Part shown: in pieces, positions 1-5,068 of the stretch
Layout of the letters: each line of letters begins with the position of its first letter
Numbering within the stretch: the first letter of the stretch is position 1
Assembly: GCA_002494975.1 (NCBI GenBank)
Contig: DADI01000078.1
Span: 290-5,357, forward strand
DNA from: Euryarchaeota archaeon UBA556
GTDB lineage: Archaea; Thermoplasmatota; Poseidoniia; Poseidoniales; Thalassarchaeaceae
Reading direction: 5' to 3'
DNA: 5,068 nucleotides
Notes under the pieces: model-generated
The model's input: the letters and a program-made list of their open reading frames with translations, nothing else
Told to the model about the DNA's origin: nothing
The model's database searches: none
Position numbers and translations under genes: made by a program

Positions 1-428
1 CCTAATGATATTAATTCTTGTTTCGAAGCTTTTCTTGTGGAGGTTACAGTTCGATTAATCCCGCCTCCTTGGGCAGAAATTTCTTGGTAAGTACTTCCAT
101 TCTGACGGAGGTTCATTTCATTAGATCTGTCTCCAGTCCAGAGCAGGTGCGTATGACAATCAACTAGACCGGGTATTATTGCATTGCCATTAACATCTAA
201 TAAATCAATTACATCTGATTTTCCATTTGAGAAATCTGGTGCATATTCTCCAATAATTTCTTCTTCCGGTGCCACTTTACTAATTAGGCCCTTGTCAATC
301 AATATAGCATATCCAGGCTCTAAAACTAGATTTTCTCTGTCTGACATGGATATTCCAGAGAGTGGTTTGGAAACATCTCCTGAATCCAAATTAGCAAGTT
401 CTCCAATGTTGAATAATAGGAGTCCCAT
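1..428 (-). CDS. hutI: Imidazolonepropionase (histidine degradation), N-terminal part, cut by the window edge
   Basis: The minus strand reads open from an ATG at 428 to the left edge, giving 142 residues of a family usually about 400 long, so roughly the first third. Family knowledge: HutI is a cytosolic amidohydrolase that hydrolyses 4-imidazolone-5-propanoate to N-formimino-L-glutamate in the Hut pathway. Seen here: a small N-terminal beta domain, then PGLVDCHTHLLW at about residues 86-97, where His92 and His94 form the HxH metal site. After it come GDRSNEMNLRQNGSTYQEIS (99-118), with the substrate-contacting Arg and Tyr region, and the diagnostic GGGINRTV..TR (121-132). The ATG at 428 is the first ATG in this frame; no clear Shine-Dalgarno precedes it. 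It is transcribed divergently from kae1 across a 51-bp gap, so no functional link with kae1 is implied. Other hut genes, if clustered, lie to the left. Confidence 0.93.
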   Translation of the reverse strand, partial: MGLLLFNIGELANLDSGDVSKPLSGISMSDRENLVLEPGYAILIDKGLISKVAPEEEIIGEYAPDFSNGKSDVIDLLDVNGNAIIPGLVDCHTHLLWTGDRSNEMNLRQNGSTYQEISAQGGGINRTVTSTRKASKQELISL

Positions 429-479
429 GACACCCGACAGGCGTGATGCTTGAAAGGCCTCTCCTTCTCGGGTATAGTA
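429..479. promoter_or_regulatory. Divergent hutI/kae1 intergenic region, presumed back-to-back promoters
   Basis: This 51-bp gap separates the start codons of two divergently transcribed genes, so both promoters must lie in it or overlap the gene ends. I see no convincing archaeal TATA box or BRE at the distance expected for leaderless starts. No Shine-Dalgarno stands directly before either ATG. The promoter role is inferred from gene orientation, not from a motif. The reading frame of kae1 stays open back to an ATG at 450, inside this gap. Confidence 0.45.
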
Positions 480-1487
480 ATGGGCGTCATTTTGGGTATT
501 GAAAGCACCGCTCATACATTTTCAATTGGTGGTGTTTTACAAGATGGGAAGACTATTTCATCGTCCTCTGCGTTATTTCGTCCAGAAAAAGGTGGAATAC
601 ATCCCCGCGAAGCTGCGGACCATCATTCGGTTATTTCAGGGGAGAAATTTAGAGAATTTATTTCGCACAATAATCTAGATACTAAGGAGATTGATGCCAT
701 TGCTTTCAGTCAAGGGCCTGGATTAGGACCTTGTCTAAGAGTCGGCGCATCCGTAGCCAGATCGTTATCTGAAAAATTAGAAGTCCCTCTAATAGGAGTA
801 AATCATTGCGTAGCACACATAGAAATTGGTAGATTACAAACAGGTTGTGAAGATCCTGTGCTACTATATGTTAGTGGGGGGAATACTCAAGTAATTGCCA
901 GAAAAGGTGGTAGATATCGAGTCATTGGTGAAACTCTAGATATTGGTATTGGAAATATGCTAGATAAGTTTGCTAGGACACAAGGAATCCCATTCCCAGG
1001 GGGTCCTAAAATTGAAAAATTAGCTCTAGAATGGGAGAAAAAAAATCCAGTCACTAGCCTTGATAACATAATTCTACCTTATTCAGTACAAGGGATGGAC
1101 TTATCATTTTCAGGCATATTAACTGCAGCAGTACAAAAGATATCAGATGGACATTCTTTAGAAGAAGTATGCTGGTCACTACAAGAACACGTGTTCTCAA
1201 GTTGCATAGAAGTTGCTGAAAGAGCACTTGCACATACAGGGAAAAAGGAGCTGTTACTTGGAGGAGGAGTTGCATGTAACGAAAGGATACGAAAAATGTC
1301 TGAATTAATGTGCAATGACCGTGGAGCTGTGGCTTATTGGCCAGAAAAACAATATTGTGTAGATAATGGAACTATGATCGCTGAACTTGGAAGAAAGATG
1401 CTGAAACATAATTTAGTGACAAAATTAGAAGACAGTGCCATCGATCCATCTATGAGAACAGACCATGCAGAAGTAGTTTGGAATTGA
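480..1487 (+). CDS. kae1: Kae1, KEOPS subunit, tRNA N6-threonylcarbamoyladenosine transferase
   Basis: Kae1 (TsaD/Qri7/OSGEP family) is the catalytic subunit of the cytosolic KEOPS complex; it transfers threonylcarbamoyl from TC-AMP to A37 of ANN-decoding tRNAs. Numbering from the ATG at 480 (335 residues, normal for the family): ILGIESTAHT at the N-terminus, the metal HxxxH motif in NHCVAHIEIG (His109, His113), YVSGGNTQV (130-138), GETLDIGIGNMLDKFAR (150-166), phosphate-binding GGGVACNERIR (261-271), and CVDNGTMIA (293-301) with metal ligand Asp295. The C-terminus RTDHAEVVW is the archaeal/eukaryotic ending. I chose 480 because archaeal Kae1 proteins begin right at this V/I-LGIE strand; an upstream in-frame ATG at 450 would add ten residues with no family counterpart. 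There is no C-terminal Bud32 kinase, unlike the Kae1-Bud32 fusions of several euryarchaea, so Bud32, Cgi121 and Pcc1 must be encoded elsewhere. Confidence 0.96.
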   Translation: MGVILGIESTAHTFSIGGVLQDGKTISSSSALFRPEKGGIHPREAADHHSVISGEKFREFISHNNLDTKEIDAIAFSQGPGLGPCLRVGASVARSLSEKLEVPLIGVNHCVAHIEIGRLQTGCEDPVLLYVSGGNTQVIARKGGRYRVIGETLDIGIGNMLDKFARTQGIPFPGGPKIEKLALEWEKKNPVTSLDNIILPYSVQGMDLSFSGILTAAVQKISDGHSLEEVCWSLQEHVFSSCIEVAERALAHTGKKELLLGGGVACNERIRKMSELMCNDRGAVAYWPEKQYCVDNGTMIAELGRKMLKHNLVTKLEDSAIDPSMRTDHAEVVWN

Positions 1488-1539
1488 TTTGTCTATTGAG
1501 AAGCCTTATCTAAGGCACTCGAAGGCCATGTGATGGAGA

Positions 1540-2343
1540 TTGAGTATCTTGAGAGGGCAACGAAGGAGAGGGCCGCCGAGAAGGGCACCAAAAAACGTCT
1601 TCAGTCCTGGTGCAAAAACTGAACCGAAAAAGGCTCAAAAAGCACCAATTACTAATCCTTCACCTCCTAAAGTAGTCTCGGCACCACCAAAAGCCGTAGG
1701 TAGTATACCTAAGCCTATACAAAAAAAGAAAGTGGAGCCGAAGGTAGCGGAAAAAATTACGAAGAAAATTGTCGAGAAGGCAGTTATTAAAGAAACAATA
1801 GTTGAAGAAACAGTAACGCCAGAAATAGTTACTGAAGAAATAAACAATAAAGAAATTATCGCAGAACAAATTTTAGGCACTAAACCAAAGAAAAGTAGAG
1901 GTTTAAAGCAAATTAAGAAAAAGGAAACTGTAGTTAAAGGAAATAATGTCCAAAGTGATAGGGCCGCTGCTCTCATAGAACAGAGTCGAAAAAGAGCGAT
2001 GGTACCTAAACCGAAAGAAGTAGTTAAAGAAAAGGTAGTAAAACCTGCTCCTAGAAGGAGAAGAGCGCCTAAGTCTAGTTATCAGCCGGCGAATAGAGCT
2101 AAGAGATTGAATAGAAGCAGGCATATGGAATATAAGTATGAAATGCGTAAATTATTACAGGACATCAATGTCGCAGATGAACATAGATCAAATCTTTTGG
2201 GGACAATTTGGGCTAAAGGAGAAAGACAAACTTCTTCAGATGCCAAAGTATTCTTAGAAGAAAAATTCAATGAAGGCGCGATTAATGAAGAACAAAAATC
2301 AAGACTTGAAAAAGTAATAGATGATTATACAATTAGAAGGTGA
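1540..2343 (+). CDS. Unrecognised Lys/Glu/Pro-rich basic protein with a helical C-terminal domain
   Basis: I do not recognise this 267-residue product. It starts Arg-rich (RGQRRRGPPRRAPK), continues as a Pro/Lys/Ala tract to about residue 68, then an alternating Lys/Glu/Val/Ile stretch (69-112) suggestive of a charged helix or coiled coil. Further basic linkers follow, including PAPRRRRAPK (169-178). The C-terminal 75 residues (193-267) have balanced composition and predicted-helix character, and are the only part that looks folded; FLEEKFNEGAINEEQKSRLEKVI faintly resembles a SHOCT-type short helical motif. No signal peptide or membrane segment is visible. The basic tracts suggest nucleic-acid or ribosome association, which is inference. 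The frame has no ATG before residue 154, so a TTG start is likely: 1540, or 1549, where GGAG at 1535-1538 sits ten bases upstream. It lies 52 bp after kae1, and its end overlaps the slyD frame, arguing for cotranscription and a real gene. Confidence 0.75.
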   Translation: MSILRGQRRRGPPRRAPKNVFSPGAKTEPKKAQKAPITNPSPPKVVSAPPKAVGSIPKPIQKKKVEPKVAEKITKKIVEKAVIKETIVEETVTPEIVTEEINNKEIIAEQILGTKPKKSRGLKQIKKKETVVKGNNVQSDRAAALIEQSRKRAMVPKPKEVVKEKVVKPAPRRRRAPKSSYQPANRAKRLNRSRHMEYKYEMRKLLQDINVADEHRSNLLGTIWAKGERQTSSDAKVFLEEKFNEGAINEEQKSRLEKVIDDYTIRR

Positions 2344-2833
2344 GAAAATAGTAGTAGAAAGTAATACAGTAGTTGATGTGCATTATCATGGATATTTTCA
2401 TGGTACTGATGAAGTTTTTGATAGTTCATTAGAACGTGAGCCATTGACATTCCTAGTAGGTCATGGACAAATGATTCCTGGTTTTGAGGCAGAAATATTA
2501 GGTGCAGTTGTAGGTGAGAAAAGAACCTTCACTCTTGAACCAGATAGAGCATATGGTCCAAGACAAGAAGAGGCAGTCATGCAAAGATCCAAAGCAGAGT
2601 TCCCAGAAAATGTAGATTTGGAAGTAGGTATGAGATTTCAAGCAGAAGTTGGAGGTATGCCGACACCTGTAGAAATTACGGGTATCGAAGGAGATGTAGT
2701 AACAGTAGATTTCAATCATCCTATGGCCGGAAAAACATTGACTTTTGATATAGAAATTATGTCAATTAGACCCGCTCAGGATGAAGAAATAAGTCATGGA
2801 CATGTACATGGACATGGCGGACATCATCACTAA
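2321..2833 (+). CDS. slyD: SlyD-like FKBP-type peptidyl-prolyl cis-trans isomerase with His-rich tail
   Basis: The product is a cytosolic prolyl isomerase and folding helper. In the 170-residue reading, the FKBP half contains VDVHYHGYFHGTDEVFDSS (18-36, with Tyr22 and Asp34), GHGQMIPGFEAEILG (47-61) and LEPDRAYGP (72-80, Tyr78). An insert-in-flap chaperone domain follows at about 81-125, including VGMRFQAE and MPTPVEITGIE, and then FNHPMAGKTLTFDIEI (131-146), which closes the FKBP barrel. The tail EEISHGHVHGHGGHHH (155-170) matches the SlyD layout and should bind Ni2+ or Zn2+. The ATG at 2321 overlaps the preceding gene by 23 bases and lacks a Shine-Dalgarno. By comparison with E. coli SlyD, the protein would naturally begin near Ile10, an ATA codon at 2348 preceded by a very good Shine-Dalgarno. 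The true start is therefore uncertain (170 or 161 residues). Confidence 0.93.
   Translation: MIIQLEGEKIVVESNTVVDVHYHGYFHGTDEVFDSSLEREPLTFLVGHGQMIPGFEAEILGAVVGEKRTFTLEPDRAYGPRQEEAVMQRSKAEFPENVDLEVGMRFQAEVGGMPTPVEITGIEGDVVTVDFNHPMAGKTLTFDIEIMSIRPAQDEEISHGHVHGHGGHHH
2338..2343 (+). promoter_or_regulatory. Strong Shine-Dalgarno (AGGTGA) in front of an ATA codon of slyD
   Basis: AGGTGA, in the wider context AGAAGGTGA at 2335-2343, is complementary to the archaeal 16S rRNA 3' end (consensus GGAGGTGAT). It ends on the stop codon of the Lys-rich gene. Four bases later, at 2348, comes ATA in the slyD frame, exactly where an SlyD homologue should begin. The ATG at 2321 lies upstream of this site and cannot be served by it. 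The match and spacing are visible; its use in translation is inferred. Confidence 0.55.
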
Positions 2834-2875
2834 TCAAATCACATAATTCATTTGCTGTGATACATTCCCAGACAC

Positions 2876-4474
2876 GTGGTAGCACGTAAGAGCAGATCAA
2901 CTACTCGTAGTGGTTTATCTAGAAATGATATTTCCACATACAAAACCTCCTTGGAATCTGACGTCCCTTTGGAGGGCAGAAGTATACCAGGAAAACCTCC
3001 ATACACTAGAGGTATACATAGTAAAATGTACAAAGATAGATTATGGACAATGAGGCAATATGCAGGTTTTTCTACAGCAAATGAAACAAATCAGCGTTTC
3101 AAGCTACTACTCGAATCAGGGCAAACAGGATTATCAGTGGCATTTGATTTGCCTACGCAATTAGGAATGGACTCAGATGATGAAGATTCTCTAGGAGAAG
3201 TAGGGAAAGTAGGTGTACCTATTGATTCTCTAGAAGATATGGAAACTTTGTTTGCTGATATAAATTTAGGAGAAGTTTCTACTTCAATGACAATTAATGC
3301 CCCAGCTACTACATTACTAGCGCTGTATGTTGCAACCGCTGATAATCAAGGAATTCCTAGAGAAAAATTGAGGGGGACAGTTCAAAATGATATACTCAAG
3401 GAGTATATTGCTAGAGGTTTGTATGTTTATCCCCCTAAAGAATCAATAAGGCTGACGACTGATTTGTTCGAGTGGTGTAATATTAATACACCAAAATGGA
3501 ATACAATTTCGGTTAGTGGATATCATATCAGAGAAGCCGGTTCAACAGCTGTAGAAGAAGTAGCATTGACCTTAGCAAATGGAATCTTCTATGCAGAAGA
3601 GGCAGTAAAAGCAGGTTTAGACATTGACGATTTTGCTCCTCGTATGTCATTCTTCTTTGGTTGCCATAACGATTTCTTTGAAGAAATAGCAAAATTTAGA
3701 GCCGCTAGAGAGTTATGGTATGAACTTGTAAATGAACGATTTAACCCTAAAAACCCCAAATCATCTCAGCTTCGATTCCATACCCAGACAGCAGGAGTTA
3801 CATTAACAGCACAACAACCTATCAATAATGCGGTCAGAGTATCCTACCAAGCACTTTCAGCAGTATTAGGTGGCACTCAGTCCCTCCATACAAATAGTTA
3901 CGATGAAGCCATTGGATTACCGACCAATGAGTCTGTCAAAATTGCACTTAGAACTCAACAAATTATCGCTCTAGAAACTGGAGTTGCAGACGTAGTTGAC
4001 CCTCTAGCAGGTTCTTATCTAGTAGAAGAATTAACTACTAAGATAAAGAATAAATCTTATGAAATGATTCTTGAATTAGAAGATAAAGGTGGTGTTTTAA
4101 ATTGTTTAAAGTCTGGCATCCAACAAAGAATGATTCATGAAAGTGCTTGGAAGGAAATTAAGGACACTGAAGCTAAAGACTTACTTGTTGTTGGAGTAAA
4201 TACGAATATAGAAGAGTCGGATAATATGAATCTTGGATTAAAAATTGATTCAAATAATGAGAGCATGCAGATCTCAAAACTAAATTCATATCGTACTTCT
4301 AGAGATAACACCTTAGTATCTGAAAAATTAGATAAACTAAAAATTGTTTGTCAAGGAGACGATAATGTCATGCCACCATTGATTGATGCTCTGAAATCAG
4401 GAGCTACAGTTGGCGAAGTAAATGGTATCATGAGAGAAGTATTTGGAACATGGATTTCTCCGAGTGGTGTTTAG
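2876..4474 (+). CDS. mcmA: Methylmalonyl-CoA mutase, large (alpha, catalytic) subunit
   Basis: The enzyme interconverts (R)-methylmalonyl-CoA and succinyl-CoA by a B12 radical mechanism in the cytosol. The 532 residues cover only the substrate-binding TIM barrel and its C-terminal linker. Landmarks: PPYTRGIHSKMY (41-52), RLWTMRQYAGFST (55-67), GQTGLSVAFDLPTQ (82-95), GTVQNDILKEYIARGLYVYP (167-186), SGYHIREAG (214-222, with the catalytic His217), RFHTQTAG (300-307) and LGGTQSLHTNS (331-341). Tyr62 and Arg180 match Tyr89 and Arg207 of Propionibacterium mutase, which hold the substrate carboxylate; isobutyryl-CoA mutases have Phe and Gln there, so methylmalonyl-CoA is the likely substrate. The B12-binding domain is absent, so a separate small subunit is needed. 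GTG at 2876 is the only standard start before residue 26 and leaves a somewhat short, unusually basic N-terminus. No Shine-Dalgarno is visible. mce follows without a gap. Confidence 0.96.
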   Translation: MVARKSRSTTRSGLSRNDISTYKTSLESDVPLEGRSIPGKPPYTRGIHSKMYKDRLWTMRQYAGFSTANETNQRFKLLLESGQTGLSVAFDLPTQLGMDSDDEDSLGEVGKVGVPIDSLEDMETLFADINLGEVSTSMTINAPATTLLALYVATADNQGIPREKLRGTVQNDILKEYIARGLYVYPPKESIRLTTDLFEWCNINTPKWNTISVSGYHIREAGSTAVEEVALTLANGIFYAEEAVKAGLDIDDFAPRMSFFFGCHNDFFEEIAKFRAARELWYELVNERFNPKNPKSSQLRFHTQTAGVTLTAQQPINNAVRVSYQALSAVLGGTQSLHTNSYDEAIGLPTNESVKIALRTQQIIALETGVADVVDPLAGSYLVEELTTKIKNKSYEMILELEDKGGVLNCLKSGIQQRMIHESAWKEIKDTEAKDLLVVGVNTNIEESDNMNLGLKIDSNNESMQISKLNSYRTSRDNTLVSEKLDKLKIVCQGDDNVMPPLIDALKSGATVGEVNGIMREVFGTWISPSGV

Positions 4475-4897
4475 ATGAGTAGAATAGATCATATTGGTAT
4501 TGCAACTGAAGATATTGAACAAGCCTCTAAGTTTTGGAAGTTAATTGGAATGAAACCAGGGGACGATGAAATTAATTTGGAACAAGATGTGAAAATTAGA
4601 ATGTTTTATGGTAATAATGAAAATGGTGGAAACACTCATTCTAAAGTAGAACTCATAGAAGCCTTATCTGAGAATTCACCCATTGCAAAGTTCATTTCCA
4701 AAAGAGGAGAGGGGATTCAGCAGTTAGCAATCTCGGTAGTAGATATAGATGAATTAATAAAAAAATTAATCGGAAAAGGTGTACGTATGATAAATAAAAA
4801 ATCCATGGAAGGTGCCGGAGGGCACAAAATCGCTTTTGTCCATCCAGAATCCACGGGTGGAGTTCTTGTGGAACTTGTACAAAGGGTGGATATATAG
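4475..4897 (+). CDS. mce: Methylmalonyl-CoA epimerase (VOC superfamily)
   Basis: This 140-residue protein, normal length for the family, racemises C2 of methylmalonyl-CoA, turning the (S)-form made by propionyl-CoA carboxylase into the (R)-form used by the adjacent mutase. Two VOC modules are visible. The first has RIDHIGIATEDI (3-14), with metal ligand His6, and KVELIEAL (57-64), with ligand Glu59. The second has RGEGIQQLAISVVDID (77-92), then GAGGHKIAFVHPESTGGVLVEL (113-134) with ligand Glu133. The third-ligand position, usually His in GEGIHHIA, is Gln83 here. The phrase ENSPIAKFISKRGEG and the HP(E/K)S.TGGVL.EL ending are typical of archaeal and bacterial epimerases. The ATG directly follows the mutase TAG stop, with GGTG at 4466-4469 five bases upstream, pointing to translational coupling. 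The function call is strong from family and context; the active-site variant lowers certainty only slightly. Confidence 0.93.
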   Translation: MSRIDHIGIATEDIEQASKFWKLIGMKPGDDEINLEQDVKIRMFYGNNENGGNTHSKVELIEALSENSPIAKFISKRGEGIQQLAISVVDIDELIKKLIGKGVRMINKKSMEGAGGHKIAFVHPESTGGVLVELVQRVDI

Positions 4898-4904
4898 CCA
4901 TAAT

Positions 4905-4911
4905 GAGGGTG
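4905..4911 (+). promoter_or_regulatory. Shine-Dalgarno-like GAGGGTG before the last ORF
   Basis: GAGGGTG lies eight bases before the ATG at 4920 and resembles the GGAGGTG consensus with one change. It favours 4920 over the in-frame ATG at 4950 as the start of the last ORF. It also argues against the ATG at 4903, which it overlaps and whose frame stops after nine codons. Confidence 0.5.
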
Positions 4912-4919
4912 CGAAGATT

Positions 4920-5068
4920 ATGCTTGACTTGATATCTAGATTAATCACAATGAGCTCTAATAAAGAGAGTATTACAAGTGATATTGTGAATGAAGAAGTA
5001 AAATATATCTCCAACACATTAGAATTAATGAGAGATGCACATAGAATCTCAAACGACGCCTACTTAGA
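4920..5068 (+). CDS. Unidentified protein, N-terminal fragment cut by the window edge
   Basis: An open frame begins at ATG 4920, 22 bases after the mce stop, and runs to the right edge without a stop (49 complete codons). It starts MLDLISRLITMSSNKESITS and continues with an acidic, probably helical stretch, NEEVKYISNTLELMRDAHR. I cannot assign it: it does not look like the start of a B12-binding mutase subunit, a MeaB-type GTPase or a biotin carboxylase, the partners one might expect here. A Shine-Dalgarno-like GAGGGTG supports 4920 as start; the ATG at 4950 is the alternative. Same strand and tight spacing suggest it belongs to the mcmA-mce operon. Reality of the gene rests on the ribosome site, frame openness and spacing only. 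Confidence 0.55.
   Translation, partial: MLDLISRLITMSSNKESITSDIVNEEVKYISNTLELMRDAHRISNDAYL

Noticed and set aside
184..453. Plus-strand open frame of 89 codons at the left side
   Set aside because: It lies antisense to the clearly recognisable hutI coding sequence and its product resembles nothing; it is a shadow frame.
450..479. Upstream in-frame ATG at 450 extending Kae1 by ten residues (MKGLSFSGIV)
   Set aside because: Archaeal Kae1 proteins start directly at the VILGIE strand, which the ATG at 480 gives. The extension has no family counterpart and would crowd the divergent promoter region.
1184..1197. Perfect 14-bp palindrome AGAACACGTGTTCT inside kae1
   Set aside because: It sits in conserved-frame coding sequence, and about 0.3 such palindromes are expected by chance in a 5-kb window, so there is no reason to call it a site.
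1635..1976. Minus-strand open frame of 113 codons opposite the Lys-rich gene, with a Phe/Ile/Val-rich, membrane-like product
   Set aside because: Hydrophobic runs are what the complement of Lys/Glu-rich codons produces. The plus-strand frame is longer and fits the neighbouring genes, so the membrane-like look is an artefact.
2794..2830. Short CATGGACATG-type tandem repeat at the 3' end of slyD
   Set aside because: It simply encodes the His/Gly metal-binding tail typical of SlyD, so it needs no separate explanation as a repeat element.
2834..2875. Possible terminator or TATA box in the 42-bp slyD-mcmA gap
   Set aside because: The stretch is AT-rich, but I found neither a T-run nor a TATA/BRE at a convincing distance from 2876, so no site is annotated.
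4766..5017. Minus-strand open frame of 83 codons across the mce end and the following gap
   Set aside because: It overlaps mce antisense, has no recognisable motif, and the plus strand offers a better-supported ORF at 4920 with a ribosome site.

Overview
The window looks like a contiguous piece of an AT-rich archaeal chromosome. The best domain marker is a canonical archaeal/eukaryotic-type Kae1 (tRNA t6A synthesis) ending in the RTD...EVVW tail. Arginine is mostly AGA/AGG and isoleucine ATA is common. The mix of Kae1, a SlyD-type FKBP, a two-subunit-type methylmalonyl-CoA mutase and a histidine-degradation gene fits a heterotrophic, possibly marine, Thermoplasmatota-like euryarchaeon (Marine Group II/III-like). 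That placement is inference; no rRNA or other phylogenetic marker is present.

Layout: (1) 1-428, minus strand: the N-terminal third of imidazolonepropionase (hutI), running off the left edge. (2) 429-479: a 51-bp divergent gap. (3) 480-1487, plus: kae1, without a fused Bud32 kinase. (4) About 1540-2343, plus: an unrecognised Lys/Glu/Pro-rich protein with a basic linker and a compact helical C-terminus. (5) 2321-2833, plus: a SlyD-like FKBP prolyl isomerase with an insert-in-flap domain and His-rich metal-binding tail, overlapping the previous gene. (6) 2876-4474, plus: the catalytic large subunit of methylmalonyl-CoA mutase, with no B12-binding domain. (7) 4475-4897, plus: methylmalonyl-CoA epimerase, starting on the base after the mutase stop. 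(8) 4920-5068, plus: the start of an unidentified ORF running off the right edge. No tRNA, rRNA, mobile element or CRISPR array was seen.

The mutase and epimerase form a clear functional pair: epimerase converts (S)- to (R)-methylmalonyl-CoA and mutase isomerises that to succinyl-CoA, feeding propionyl-CoA carbons into the TCA cycle. The five plus-strand genes from kae1 to mce, plus the ORF at 4920, are closely packed (gaps of at most about 50 bp) and may be one or two transcription units. Genes following another gene closely tend to have Shine-Dalgarno-like sequences, while those after larger gaps (kae1, mcmA, hutI) do not, consistent with leaderless starts.

I see no strong case for a new multi-gene system. 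The points most worth checking are the apparent AUA start with an excellent Shine-Dalgarno in front of slyD, the His-to-Gln change at a metal-ligand position of the epimerase, the uncharacterised Lys-rich gene between kae1 and slyD, and the unidentified ORF after mce.
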